A stretch of DNA of 64,000 bases from Paraclostridium tenue (GTDB taxonomy: Bacteria > Bacillota > Clostridia > Peptostreptococcales > Peptostreptococcaceae). The DNA is taken from the NCBI RefSeq assembly GCF_015668515.1, contig NZ_JADPFO010000001.1, forward strand, positions 770,823 through 834,822, read 5' to 3'. The notes under the pieces are model-generated. The model was not told the origin of the DNA, did no database searches, and saw only the letters and a list, made by a program, of their open reading frames with translations. How positions within the stretch are numbered: position 1 is the first letter of the stretch; each line of letters starts with the position of its first letter. This document shows positions 7,772 through 17,162 of this stretch, in pieces. Both the position numbers and the translations under genes were made by a program.

Positions 7772-10621
7772 TTACTCTGTTACTGCAACTTCATCTTCTT
7801 CTATATTTTTTTCTATTAACCTTTCTAGCTCTATTTTAATCTCTTTATTATCCCTATCGAAATTACAAGCTTTTGTTAGCATTTCTTTTGCTTTAATATA
7901 TTGTTTCTCTTTTAAATATATATCAGCTATATTCTTATATGCATTTATATTTTTTTCATCAATCGCTATTACTTTCATATAGTCAATTTTTGCTTTATCA
8001 TAATCACCTTTAAACTTATATATTTCACCCCTCTTTTCATATGCTTCTATATTATTTTCATCTTCTTCTATAGCCCAATCATAAAGCTTTATAGCTGAGT
8101 TATATTCAGAAGATTTTTTTAATAAATTACCTTTATTTAACATAAGTTTACTCTTATCTACATTTAATTTATTTTTTAATTTTCTAAATCTATTTCTACT
8201 AATTCTACGTCTATCTATAATAATTTGAGCGAATTCTATGTAGTTTTCACTCTCTATATAATTTATTAAACTATTTTCAACATTCAAAGCTGCCATCTCA
8301 TCTGAAGTCAACATATTTAATAAACATACAAAGCATTCTGCTTTTAAATTTTCGTCTATGCTTTCATTATTAGATATATATTTCCAGATTCCACTATATT
8401 TTAAAGCTATATCTTTAAAAACAACTTCTCTTTCTTCTATTCTTGCAATAAATTTATCTAAAAAATTTTTATATTTATTTGTAATAATTTCATACGTTTT
8501 ACCAAAAACACCATCAATTATAGAATCTAATATTAGTTCATAGTATTTACTATATTCTTCTTTGTTTTTAACTAAAAACTTAAATAATTTATAGTTCAGA
8601 ATAGATGTTTTTTTACAATCTAATTCTTTAATTCTATTAATTATATATTCTGGATTTTCTATGTCATAATTAAAACTTATATCTTCATTAGCTCTAATAA
8701 GTTTTATAAATTCTATATCTTTTTTGCTACCAGTTCCATTTTTATTTTGAACTATGTATGAGTTATAACTTTCATCTATATAGCCTTTTTCAATTAAATA
8801 AATTAGAAACTTTTCTTTTTTTACATCCTCATCTAATATTATCTCATCAACTCCAAATCTTTTTATCAATTCACAAACTTTCCCATTTGTTATAATCTCC
8901 TCATCTGTAATTAATTCAAACTTTATTTTTTCTAATATTTTATTTTTCCAATTGTCAATAATCCTCTTTTTATCGTAGTATCCATTAGCTTGACCTACTT
9001 CTAATAATTCTTCTTTGCTAATTACTTTACTATAATCTATAAAGGTTAAGCCATTGAATTTCTCATATACATACTTTATTTTAGTTTTTAAATCAAAACA
9101 ATCTTTGAATATCTCACTTATATCATCAATATCATATTCTTCTCCATTTATATATAATACTTTAATACCTATATCTAAAATTTTTTTAATATATTCTTCT
9201 TGTAATTCATTTACCTTTAATTCATACTCTTTATTTATCTTCTCTACTTCTGTGCAATTATACTGCTTAATATTGCTTAGAAGAATTTCTCTATTTTTAA
9301 AACTTAAAGCCTTACTTAATAGACCTTTATTAAACTGGAGTTGCGAAAAATCTCTAGGATATATATTTTTGTAAACTATAATAGAAAATAATTTATCTAT
9401 CTCTTTATAATTTATAACCGATTTATATATTTTAAATTCATTGCATATATTTTTAATCGTTCTCATGTCATCTATATATATACTTATATTTTCTATTAAT
9501 TCTTCACTTATTTTAAAATGACCCAATCTATCTTTTATATATTTTTCTGAGTTTGATGAATTTACCATAGGTATTATAGGAATTATAAAATCAAAAAATT
9601 TGGTTCTATCTTTATAATCATTAAAAATATCATCTCTAATTGAGTATATGAAAGATATCTTTCGCTCTATATGTTCTGAGTTATTAATAATTTCATTTAG
9701 TTCCCTCAGATTTGTAAATATTTCTATATTATTGAATCTATCTAAATCTTCAAATATAACAACATCATATTTAGTTACTTCAAAAAAGTATAAAATTTCC
9801 TCTATATTTTTATTAAATATAGATTCTTTATTATCTGCATGTGATATATCTATATTTTTTGTTTTTACATTATTAAACTTTAAGTTAGCTTTTGTATATT
9901 TTATTCCTTTAATTATAAAATTAGTTCCTATATATATAAATAGTCCTATCATTAAAATCAGTATCACAATATTTGTATCTTTATAATCATTTTTTTTTAT
10001 ATCAATTATATTTTTTATAATTTGGGGATTATATAAAAAAGTTCCTATTAACAACAAAGATATTATTTTTATAATAGTAATTACTATATTCTTAGTATTT
10101 AAGTTCTTAATACGTTTATATCGTGAGTATGGTATCTTTTTATGATGTACTTTATAAAACATTTGCTTTAATATACTAGCCTCTAATTCATTGGTTATAC
10201 TTGACTTATTTTTCATTTCAATCTCAGAGTTTTGAACAGTATTGTCTATTCCTCCATTAGGTTCTTTTTTTACAATGTCATTTGAATTTTTATCCATTGA
10301 TATTTCAAAATTTGCTAATGATATATTTATATAATTATGTATTGGCCTTTTGTTAGTGTATGTTTTTAATATACTACTTTTTCCTACTCCATAAGGTCCT
10401 GACAATGCAATATTTTTGATATCTTTATCAAATAACCCTTGATCTAATTCATTAAAATATAACTCATCATCTATTTCCATAGGTGATAGCTTTTCATATT
10501 TCTCTTTTTCTTCACTATTTCCATCATTACTTATTAATGAGTATAATCTTTTATTTAAGTATTTCCTTAATTTATCTAGCATGTTTATGTTAATCTCAAT
10601 TATTTTACGTTTTAATTTCAA
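7772..10621 (-). CDS. YobI-type membrane P-loop ATPase with C-terminal TPRs
   Basis: A 949-residue protein starting at TTG 5 nt after AGGAGG. P-loop GPYGVGKS lies at 75-82 and Walker B IFEDLDRF at about 289-296. Between them are two hydrophobic segments (about 179-197 and 217-237), the layout of YobI/KAP-family NTPases, whose ATPase domain is interrupted by a membrane hairpin. Three or so TPR repeats occupy about 835-940. Members occur in defence islands and are suspected membrane-anchored antiphage or stress proteins. No function is proven from the sequence. It is transcribed towards mcrBC but separated from it by a terminator and 236 nt. Confidence 0.78.
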   Translation of the reverse strand: MKLKRKIIEININMLDKLRKYLNKRLYSLISNDGNSEEKEKYEKLSPMEIDDELYFNELDQGLFDKDIKNIALSGPYGVGKSSILKTYTNKRPIHNYINISLANFEISMDKNSNDIVKKEPNGGIDNTVQNSEIEMKNKSSITNELEASILKQMFYKVHHKKIPYSRYKRIKNLNTKNIVITIIKIISLLLIGTFLYNPQIIKNIIDIKKNDYKDTNIVILILMIGLFIYIGTNFIIKGIKYTKANLKFNNVKTKNIDISHADNKESIFNKNIEEILYFFEVTKYDVVIFEDLDRFNNIEIFTNLRELNEIINNSEHIERKISFIYSIRDDIFNDYKDRTKFFDFIIPIIPMVNSSNSEKYIKDRLGHFKISEELIENISIYIDDMRTIKNICNEFKIYKSVINYKEIDKLFSIIVYKNIYPRDFSQLQFNKGLLSKALSFKNREILLSNIKQYNCTEVEKINKEYELKVNELQEEYIKKILDIGIKVLYINGEEYDIDDISEIFKDCFDLKTKIKYVYEKFNGLTFIDYSKVISKEELLEVGQANGYYDKKRIIDNWKNKILEKIKFELITDEEIITNGKVCELIKRFGVDEIILDEDVKKEKFLIYLIEKGYIDESYNSYIVQNKNGTGSKKDIEFIKLIRANEDISFNYDIENPEYIINRIKELDCKKTSILNYKLFKFLVKNKEEYSKYYELILDSIIDGVFGKTYEIITNKYKNFLDKFIARIEEREVVFKDIALKYSGIWKYISNNESIDENLKAECFVCLLNMLTSDEMAALNVENSLINYIESENYIEFAQIIIDRRRISRNRFRKLKNKLNVDKSKLMLNKGNLLKKSSEYNSAIKLYDWAIEEDENNIEAYEKRGEIYKFKGDYDKAKIDYMKVIAIDEKNINAYKNIADIYLKEKQYIKAKEMLTKACNFDRDNKEIKIELERLIEKNIEEDEVAVTE

Positions 10622-10781
10622 ATTACTCCTCCTGAATTAATACTTTATCTCTATATATTATATACTATTGTAATTTTTTGGAAAATAATCTTTAAAATTT
10701 TTAATGATCTAAACCTATTTATTTTCATATTGAAACTGAATTTTTTATTTGATATAAATTTTCTATAAAAATTGAGGAAAA

Positions 10782-10867
10782 GTTTGAGGTTATATAGCAA
10801 TCTGACGAAACGTTAAAGCCTGCACTTTAGGCTTTACAGTGAAGGAAGATGCTATATAACCTCAAAC
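10782..10867 (+). repeat. Element A, intact copy 1 (structured repeat)
   Basis: 86 nt. Perfect 17-bp outer arms (GTTTGAGGTTATATAGC and its complement) enclose a core: AATCTGACGAAACGTT, an inner stem AAAGCCT/AGGCTTT, then TACAGTGAAGGAAGAT. It lies 23 nt after the stop of the minus-strand Mor-like gene; the core orientation is on the plus strand. The same core is found at 23196 and 29011 with different but still complementary outer arms. Confidence 0.85.
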
Positions 10868-10890
10868 ACCACCACGAAACCAACTAAAAA

Positions 10891-11154
10891 TTACCTAACA
10901 ATCTTTCTAACCTGCATATCACTAATCCCAAACTTACTAGAAAGCTCCCTAAAATTCCCCCCATCAAACTCCTCCTTAATAATCCTATTTCTAGCCTTTT
11001 TCACAACAGACCCCTTACTAGGCAAATAAACCGTACTCCCACCACAAAACTCAATCAAACTAATAAAAACCTCCATCCCAAACACCTCAACCAAATCTCT
11101 ACACCCCTCTGGAACATCCTCAACCTTAACAAACTCTAAAATCTTATCCTCCAT
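10891..11154 (-). CDS. Mor-type transcription activator-like protein
   Basis: An 87-residue protein resembling the phage Mu Mor/C activator family: an N-terminal dimerisation-like segment (VEVFGMEVFISLIEFCGG) and a C-terminal helix-turn-helix (FRELSSKFGISDMQVRKIV). AGGAGG precedes the ATG. It is divergent from the DUF1659-DUF2922 pair, a grouping common in Clostridia where a Mor-like regulator sits beside these genes. It may control their transcription, which is an inference from position. The plus strand here is markedly C-rich, unlike flanking DNA. Confidence 0.8.
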   Translation of the reverse strand: MEDKILEFVKVEDVPEGCRDLVEVFGMEVFISLIEFCGGSTVYLPSKGSVVKKARNRIIKEEFDGGNFRELSSKFGISDMQVRKIVR

Positions 11155-11291
11155 AAACTCACCCTCCTAAAAATTTTTTCTAAACTTCTTTAATATAGAA
11201 AAAAACAAACTCCTTCTATAATTAAATTAGAAGCTAACACTTCAAATAAAACTTAAAGATACCCCCATATCTTTAAAGAAAGGAGAACAAA

Positions 11292-11510
11292 ATGGCAGTT
11301 AGTGAAACTAAAAATCCATCATCTTTAAAAATAAAATTTGACTGTGGACTTAACGATGACGGAAAAACAATAGTTAAATCTCGTACATTCTCAAACGTAG
11401 CAGACAATGCTACTTCTCAAGACATACTTGACGTAGCAAACGCATTAATAGGATTACAAAACCACGACGTTCTTGAAATCTTAAAAGTAGATAACACTAT
11501 ATTAAACTAG
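11292..11510 (+). CDS. DUF1659 family small protein
   Basis: A 72-residue protein of the DUF1659 family, function unknown. The body shows the usual pattern: a beta-rich N-terminal half (KIKFDCGLNDDGKTIVKSRTF) and a C-terminal helix segment SQDILDVANALIGLQ. AAAGGAGA precedes the ATG. It is followed after 32 nt by the DUF2922 gene, its constant companion in Bacilli and Clostridia. The other members normally found with this pair (amidase, YvrJ) lie 17 kb away in this window. Confidence 0.88.
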   Translation: MAVSETKNPSSLKIKFDCGLNDDGKTIVKSRTFSNVADNATSQDILDVANALIGLQNHDVLEILKVDNTILN

Positions 11511-11542
11511 GACTTTAAAATTTTGAAAGGTAGGTGAAATAA

Positions 11543-11773
11543 ATGGAAACTAAAAAAAGATTAGTAATGACCTTCTTAACTGGTGTAGGTAGAAAAATAT
11601 CTATATCAATAGATGATCCAAAAGAAGATATAACTGAAGCAGAAATAGTAGATGCTATGAACTTAATAGTTGAAAAAAACATATTCGCTCCATATGGATC
11701 TGAATTAGTTGCTACTGTAGATGCGAAAGTAATAGTAACAGATACAGAAGAATTCGACTTAATAACTGCATAG
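11543..11773 (+). CDS. DUF2922 family small protein
   Basis: A 76-residue DUF2922 protein (KKRLVMTFLTGVGRKISISI then EAEIVDAMNLIVEKNIF). Family function is unknown. It forms an operon with the DUF1659 gene 32 nt upstream and ends at a strong hairpin terminator. Both products are small, soluble-looking and lack signal peptides. Confidence 0.88.
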   Translation: METKKRLVMTFLTGVGRKISISIDDPKEDITEAEIVDAMNLIVEKNIFAPYGSELVATVDAKVIVTDTEEFDLITA

Positions 11774-11781
11774 TTTTATCC

Positions 11782-11814
11782 AAGGGATATTTCAAAATGA
11801 AATATCCCTTTTTT
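11782..11814 (+). terminator. Terminator of the DUF1659-DUF2922 operon
   Basis: Hairpin AAGGGATATTT / AAATATCCCTT with a 7-nt loop, followed by TTTT. It lies 8 nt after the DUF2922 stop codon. Confidence 0.88.
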
Positions 11815-11882
11815 AGCAACGGACGAAGTCGTTGGCGCCATGAAGTAATTCGCCGACACGTCGCTCAAGCGAAGCGAATTTT
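11815..11882. repeat. Element B, GC-richer repeat, copy 1
   Basis: A GC-rich island (CAACGGACGAAGTCGTTG, then AAGCGAAGCGAATTTT) in AT-rich DNA. The same blocks, in the opposite orientation, occur at 56324-56377. This copy has an extra 20-30 nt between the two blocks. It contains small inverted repeats (CAACG/CGTTG, GAC GAA GTC). Confidence 0.7.
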
Positions 11883-12142
11883 AGTGTTGTCAAATAAATT
11901 TTTCTATAACTTATTTATGTATTAGATAATTTTTTTTTAATTATTTTACCTACTCAACTACTCTTTATAAATATTTGTATAATTAGACTACATCATATTA
12001 TAAGTATTGATAAAACTATATTTAACCGTTCCCTAAAGGTGTTACCTTAAGTGTTGTCCTAAATATTCGTTAACACCTACATCTAAACTTAGTGATGTCA
12101 AATTATAACTTTCGACAACACTTAAAAATACTATGGTAACAT
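11882..12142. other. Intergenic region with iteron-like repeats
   Basis: No gene is seen. A 10-14 bp motif recurs: TAGTGTTGTCAAAT at 11882, TAAGTGTTGTCCTA at 12048, TAGTGATGTCAAAT at 12090, and inverted GACAACACTTA at 12114-12124. An inverted pair GGTGTTACC (12038) / GTTAACACCT (12070) and the half-operator TATGGTAACA (12132-12141) also lie here. It directly follows the VirE-type helicase gene and could be a replication origin or operator cluster; this is inference. Confidence 0.45.
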
Positions 12143-14578
12143 CTACTTATCTCTTACAAAAGCCCTTTGAACTCCATAATTTTTCCCAAACCTAAGTTTC
12201 CCTTCTCCATTTCTCAATGCACTCCATCCTTCTATCTTTCTCAATATATCATTAATCTCTCTAGCATTACTTCCATAAAACATCTTCATATCACCACCAA
12301 ACAACTCAACCCAAATCTCAGCACTACAAACCTTCTCACGAACTACACATCCTTCTTTTCTCAAAGTATTATTTTCACCTATATAAATCCGTCTTTCATA
12401 TATATCCATCTTGTCCCAATTTTTAGGAAGCTTCATATCTAAAAACTCTCTTATCATACCTTCCTTGCTATTGCTTTCTAAATGTTGTTCTTGTTTTAAA
12501 GTAGCTTCCTTTTGAACATCTGCCTCCAAAATTAACTTTTCACCACATCTATATAAATACAAAGCCTCCGCCCATATTTGATCTATCTCATATTTAGTTA
12601 GATCTTTAAACAAATTCTTTATAACTTTATTTCTTCCAACCATCAAAGGCCAATATCTTCTATTACCTGTTCTATCTTTTAAAAACTCACTTTCATTGGT
12701 AGTACCAAAAAATACACACTGTCTTTTAAAAGTCTCAACCCTTCTTCCATAAGCTTGCCTATAACTATCTTCAGTTTTTGATATAAAATGCTTAACTGCT
12801 TCTGCCTCAGCTTTTTTAGTAGCCGAAAGCTCTGCCATTTCCACTATCCATGCATTTTGTAATTGTTCATAGGCTTCTTTTCCATAAACAGTATTTAAAG
12901 AATCTGAATACCACATTTTACCTAACAAACTTATAATATGACTTTTTCCTATACCCTGTTTTCCAACCAAAACCAACATATAATCAAACTTAACACCTGG
13001 ATTAAAAACACGAGCAACTGCTGCAACAAGCATTTTTCTAGTTACATTTCTTGTGTATTTACTATCATCTGCACCTAAATAATCAATCATTAAACTATCT
13101 ACTCTACTAACTTTATCCCATGTATTAGAATTTAAATAATCCCTTATTGGGTGATATTGATTTTTCTTTTCTATAATAGATACCCCATCATTAATCTTGT
13201 AGGGAGCAACTATTCCATAAGCTATATCTATATAAACTCTAAGATTTGCATCATCACTATCTTGCCAAACATCTCCATTTTCTTTATCAATAATTTCACG
13301 CCAAGGCAAATCACCTTTGACCATAGTTCTGTTTGAAAATAAGTTATAAGCAATCTTTCCTTTTAAATTCACATCATTTTCTAATATAGTAACTATATTT
13401 TTATTACTAGCTTTATACATACCTTTTTTATCTACTTCAAGCTTTGTAACCCAACTATTTTCATAATTTTTATTTACATTAGTTTCTTGTATATTATAAA
13501 AGTCACTAAAATCTTCTTTAGCTTTTTTTAGTTTACTATTTCCAAGTTCTAACATAACTTTTTCATCTTGACTTACAAACTCAATCATCTTTATATAAGA
13601 AGGTAGTTTGTTAATAGGAGTATCAGCACTTACTTTTTCATCTAAGCTTGAAAACTTATGTAATCTTAATAAATCAAATGAATTACAAAGCTTATCTAAG
13701 CATACATCTGTACTATGATGAGAATATGCAAAATCTCCATTTTCATAAATAATCAAACCATTAGAACTGCTTCCATTTATATAAGTGTATCTATGCTCAC
13801 TATCACCTTTTTTATAAATATGACTTAAAAACTTTTCAATAACATCAAAGACATTATAAACTCTGCAAAAAGCTCCTATAATTCCTTCTTTTAATCTAGG
13901 ATTTTCCTTAAGTTTGTTAGAGTTATAATTAATAATCTTTGGCTTTGTTCTTGAAGAAACAGGCCACAAACTTTCATCTTTATAATTTTCATAAGTATTT
14001 AATATATCATCTGGGTCTAGCCACTTTTTATCTATAATTTTAAAAATGTATTCACCACCTTTACTAGTAGATGGAAAATACATAAGCCTAGAAGGAGAAT
14101 AGGTAGTATCGTCAAAATAGTCTATACCTATATCAAAAGCTATCTTTCTAGCTATAGCTTCATACTCTATAGAATCCACTTCTTTACTTAAAGGAATAAC
14201 TATCCTAAACCTTGGATTTTCTTTGGTATGCTTATGAGTTGTATATATACACATACCAAAATCACAATTTTTCTCAATATCCTCTATCATATTTTCATAA
14301 GCAAAATCTGCATCTAAAGTTAAAAGACTTCTACTTATAACAGTGTCTTTTCTTCTTTTACCGTTTTTTAAAACTCCACCTACAAACCCACCAACATCTT
14401 TTATATTATCTTGTATGTCTTTTGAAAAGTTCATATACTCTTTAAAAGTTTCATTTGTATATGTAGTGTTTCTTAAATTATAATTTATAAAATCTGAATA
14501 TCTAATACTTTTATTAAGATAATTAATTTCTTTTCTACTTCTCCCTATAGCTATATTTATAACCTTGTCATGCTTCAT
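12143..14578 (-). CDS. Phage VirE-type primase-helicase
   Basis: An upstream ATG (14590) exists, but ATG at 14578 has GGGGGA just ahead and is preferred. The C-terminal half is a virulence-associated E (VirE, P4-type) helicase: Walker A VGKQGIGKS near residue 540, then VEMAELSA, the segment SYRQAYGRR, FFGTTNESEFL and GNRRYWPL. The N-terminal half carries a primase-like region (TLDADF, then IYTTHKHTKENPRFRIVIPL). It is the replicative primase-helicase of many Firmicutes phages. It follows the phage DNA polymerase gene by about 23 nt in one operon. The VRR-NUC and SNF2-helicase genes that usually follow are absent. Confidence 0.9.
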   Translation of the reverse strand: MKHDKVINIAIGRSRKEINYLNKSIRYSDFINYNLRNTTYTNETFKEYMNFSKDIQDNIKDVGGFVGGVLKNGKRRKDTVISRSLLTLDADFAYENMIEDIEKNCDFGMCIYTTHKHTKENPRFRIVIPLSKEVDSIEYEAIARKIAFDIGIDYFDDTTYSPSRLMYFPSTSKGGEYIFKIIDKKWLDPDDILNTYENYKDESLWPVSSRTKPKIINYNSNKLKENPRLKEGIIGAFCRVYNVFDVIEKFLSHIYKKGDSEHRYTYINGSSSNGLIIYENGDFAYSHHSTDVCLDKLCNSFDLLRLHKFSSLDEKVSADTPINKLPSYIKMIEFVSQDEKVMLELGNSKLKKAKEDFSDFYNIQETNVNKNYENSWVTKLEVDKKGMYKASNKNIVTILENDVNLKGKIAYNLFSNRTMVKGDLPWREIIDKENGDVWQDSDDANLRVYIDIAYGIVAPYKINDGVSIIEKKNQYHPIRDYLNSNTWDKVSRVDSLMIDYLGADDSKYTRNVTRKMLVAAVARVFNPGVKFDYMLVLVGKQGIGKSHIISLLGKMWYSDSLNTVYGKEAYEQLQNAWIVEMAELSATKKAEAEAVKHFISKTEDSYRQAYGRRVETFKRQCVFFGTTNESEFLKDRTGNRRYWPLMVGRNKVIKNLFKDLTKYEIDQIWAEALYLYRCGEKLILEADVQKEATLKQEQHLESNSKEGMIREFLDMKLPKNWDKMDIYERRIYIGENNTLRKEGCVVREKVCSAEIWVELFGGDMKMFYGSNAREINDILRKIEGWSALRNGEGKLRFGKNYGVQRAFVRDK

Positions 14579-14601
14579 ATTATCCCCCATTATAATCTTA
14601 A

Positions 14602-16581
14602 TTACTTTTTATAATACATACTTTCAAATCCATCTGCTCTTAAAGTTAAATCTTTTAAATATGGATTTTCTTCACACATTATTTCACAAATTTCTTCTAC
14701 ACTAGAAACTTTATTTTCTACTTCAACTACAATCTCATCATGTACATGCATAACAATATTAAAGCCCTTAGCTTTTAGATTAAGCATTGCATATCCTAAT
14801 ATATCCCTGGCTATAGCTTGTACAATATTTTCTACCAACTTTCCTCCATAGGTAGTTAACCTTGTTTGTTTTTTACTTACAGAATCTACTCCTTCGTAAG
14901 TTATAACGTATTTGTTAAAAGAGTTGTTAAAGTCTACCCTTGGTCTTATGTAAGAAAGTCTTCTTCCTGATGGTAGTTTTATAAAAAGTATGTTTCCTTC
15001 ATATATAAAACTTATATTTTTATCTATATTTACAACAGTTTTATCTTTGACAGCTTTTATAAAAGCTCTTTCTACTTTTTTCCATAACTTAACAATATTT
15101 ATATTAGAACTTCTAAAAGCTTTTACAATTTCTATAAGATCTTCTTCACATAAATTCATATTATAAGCACCCATACTAACAAGTGCTCCTACTCCACCTT
15201 GATACCCCAAAGCTAATTCTGCAATTTTACCTTTTTGCCTTAGTTCACTTTCTTTTGTTATTTCATTAATATCTACATTAAACATTTTAGATGCACTAGC
15301 TTCATAAATCTTTCCATGAGTGTTAAATACATCTAATCTCCATTTTTCATTTGAAAGATAAGCTATTATTCTTGCTTCTATTGCACTAAAGTCTGCTATT
15401 ATAAATCTGTGATTTTCCTTTGGTATAAAAGTTGTTCTTATTAATTGAGATAATATATTTGAAATGTCTTCGTTATATTTATTATATTTATCTCTACTAG
15501 GTAATTTACTTTTATAATCATTACTTATAATACTTCTTACTTCTTCTAAATTACTAAGCTTATTTTGTGGAAGATTTTGAACTTGTACCAATCTTCCTGC
15601 CCATCGTCCAGTTCTGTTTGCTCCATAAAATTGAAATAACCCTCTTATTCTTCCATCACTACAAACACATCTTTTCATTGCTTCGTATTTTTTAGTAGAA
15701 GTTTTATTTAATTTACTTCGTAAGTTTAAAACTTCTTTTATTTCTTCAAACTTAGGATTATTTAATACTTCTTCACTTTTTAATAGTTGTTCTACACTTT
15801 CTTTATTAAGTGAACTAATTTTTAGTCCTAAACTTTTAAGATATAACTTTATTTGATTATTACTCTTTGGATTTTCTACTTTAGTTATAGCTTTAAGTTT
15901 TTTTATCAAAGCTTCTTTAAACTCACTATCATATATACAAGCATTTTCTAATAATTTTTTATCTACTAATACTCCTCTATCATTTATCTCTTGATCTAGT
16001 TGCCAAAGCTTATTTTCTATTTCTGGAATTTTAACTTTTTCTAAAACTTTTTTTATACTTCTTTCAACTACTACATCATTTATACAGTACTTTTTAAATT
16101 CTTCGTATTTTTTAAGTACTTCTAACTTTTCTTTACTATTTTCTTTTGAATTTATTAAAGCTACATTTTTTTCATTCATAAAAAATCTTATTAAGTTTTT
16201 GCCTTCTTCTAGTTTTTGTTCTTTTAGTCTTAGAGTTTTAGCCACATTATCAAGTCCATGAGGTAATCCTAAGTATAGAGCGTGAACTTGTGTGCATCTA
16301 AACATTTTGGGGCTTAAATTTTTGTTGAAATACTTAGATAAACATACTCTTTCAAAGTTAGCATTGAAAGCTGTTTTTATTATACTTTCATCAAATAAAT
16401 CTTTTTTAAATTGTGGTGGTATTTTTTCTCCATTTTTTAAGTCTATAATTTTAACTTCTTCATCATTATAGGCATAAGCAATAAGTAGTATTTCAAAGTC
16501 TTCTTCAATATATTTATAGACCCCACTTTTGGTAAGGTCTATTTTTGAATAAGTTTCTATGTCAATTGATATAGTTGTCAT
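14602..16581 (-). CDS. Phage family A DNA polymerase
   Basis: A 659-residue DNA polymerase I-type enzyme without a 5'-3' exonuclease domain. The N-terminal 3'-5' exonuclease starts with ISIDIETYSKID. The polymerase shows motif A DFSAIEARIIAYL, a motif B region including ELALGYQGGVGAL, and motif C HVHDEIVVEV. All catalytic acids are visible, so it looks functional. The start overlaps the DUF2815 stop by one base (TAATG). This polymerase, DUF2815 and VirE helicase are the standard replication set of a group of Clostridia/Bacilli phages. Confidence 0.93.
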   Translation of the reverse strand: MTTISIDIETYSKIDLTKSGVYKYIEEDFEILLIAYAYNDEEVKIIDLKNGEKIPPQFKKDLFDESIIKTAFNANFERVCLSKYFNKNLSPKMFRCTQVHALYLGLPHGLDNVAKTLRLKEQKLEEGKNLIRFFMNEKNVALINSKENSKEKLEVLKKYEEFKKYCINDVVVERSIKKVLEKVKIPEIENKLWQLDQEINDRGVLVDKKLLENACIYDSEFKEALIKKLKAITKVENPKSNNQIKLYLKSLGLKISSLNKESVEQLLKSEEVLNNPKFEEIKEVLNLRSKLNKTSTKKYEAMKRCVCSDGRIRGLFQFYGANRTGRWAGRLVQVQNLPQNKLSNLEEVRSIISNDYKSKLPSRDKYNKYNEDISNILSQLIRTTFIPKENHRFIIADFSAIEARIIAYLSNEKWRLDVFNTHGKIYEASASKMFNVDINEITKESELRQKGKIAELALGYQGGVGALVSMGAYNMNLCEEDLIEIVKAFRSSNINIVKLWKKVERAFIKAVKDKTVVNIDKNISFIYEGNILFIKLPSGRRLSYIRPRVDFNNSFNKYVITYEGVDSVSKKQTRLTTYGGKLVENIVQAIARDILGYAMLNLKAKGFNIVMHVHDEIVVEVENKVSSVEEICEIMCEENPYLKDLTLRADGFESMYYKK

Positions 16582-17120
16582 TATATTAAAATCCCATCAT
16601 CTTCTACTATGTCAAAATCATCTGCTGCACTACTTCTGTTACTTATTCTTTGCCCATCTCTTAGCTTTTGGATGTTTAAAAGTCCAGCAGCAATACCACA
16701 ATTTCCACTTTCTATGTGGTTATATGGATAAAAGTTTATACTTACTCTTCCATAGCAGCCGTTATAAAGTTCTTCTGGATTGATAATTTCTTTTAATTCT
16801 CGATTAACTACTTGAGGTTTGTATTTAGAATTAGTATTTATATAGAAGTGATTTTTGTATTCTGGTCTTTCTAGTAGATCTCCATCTTTTAAACAAGTTA
16901 TTAAATCCTCTGGAACTTGTCCACCCCATATATTAAGTCCATTTTTTGTAGCATTAGACATGCCTGTATAAATTTTGCCCATAGTTTCACTATTTTCTTT
17001 TGGTATAAGTATAGTTAACCCAAACTTTGGTTCTGAGTCTAGATCGTTTGCTCTAGCTTCAGTTGTATTTACATAATTAAATCTTACTTCCCCTGTTACC
17101 ACTTTAGTAATAAATTTCAT
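16581..17120 (-). CDS. DUF2815 phage protein (ssDNA-binding-like)
   Basis: A 179-residue DUF2815 protein, found next to family A phage polymerases and proposed to bind single-stranded DNA. The sequence is beta-rich with FITKVVTGEVRFNYVN at the start, CYGRVSINFYPYN near 142-154 and an acidic tail (DDFDIVEDDG), a common trait of SSB-like proteins. AAGGGGGA precedes the ATG. The DUF2800 gene that usually precedes it is missing. A palindromic operator (17144-17160) lies just upstream of the ribosome site. Confidence 0.85.
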   Translation of the reverse strand: MKFITKVVTGEVRFNYVNTTEARANDLDSEPKFGLTILIPKENSETMGKIYTGMSNATKNGLNIWGGQVPEDLITCLKDGDLLERPEYKNHFYINTNSKYKPQVVNRELKEIINPEELYNGCYGRVSINFYPYNHIESGNCGIAAGLLNIQKLRDGQRISNRSSAADDFDIVEDDGILI

Positions 17121-17143
17121 ATTTTATCCCCCTTTTAACTTTT

Positions 17144-17160
17144 TGTTACCTATGGTAACA
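17144..17160. promoter_or_regulatory. Palindromic operator 1
   Basis: Perfect palindrome TGTTACC-TAT-GGTAACA between the Cro-like gene stop and the DUF2815 start. The same half-sites recur at 17423-17440 and 12132-12141. It is probably bound by the phage repressor or Cro-like protein. Confidence 0.65.
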
Positions 17161-17162
17161 CT

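Noticed and set aside
9054-9986. Plus-strand frames opposite the YobI-type gene (9054-9374, 9648-9986)
   Set aside because: Antisense shadows of an AT-rich gene with no ribosome site or recognisable product.
10782-10867. Element A as a hammerhead ribozyme (CTGACGAAAC resembles the CUGANGA...GAAA core)
   Set aside because: Copy 2 reads CTGACAAAAC, there is no stem II and no clear GUH cleavage site, so the match fails in one of three copies.
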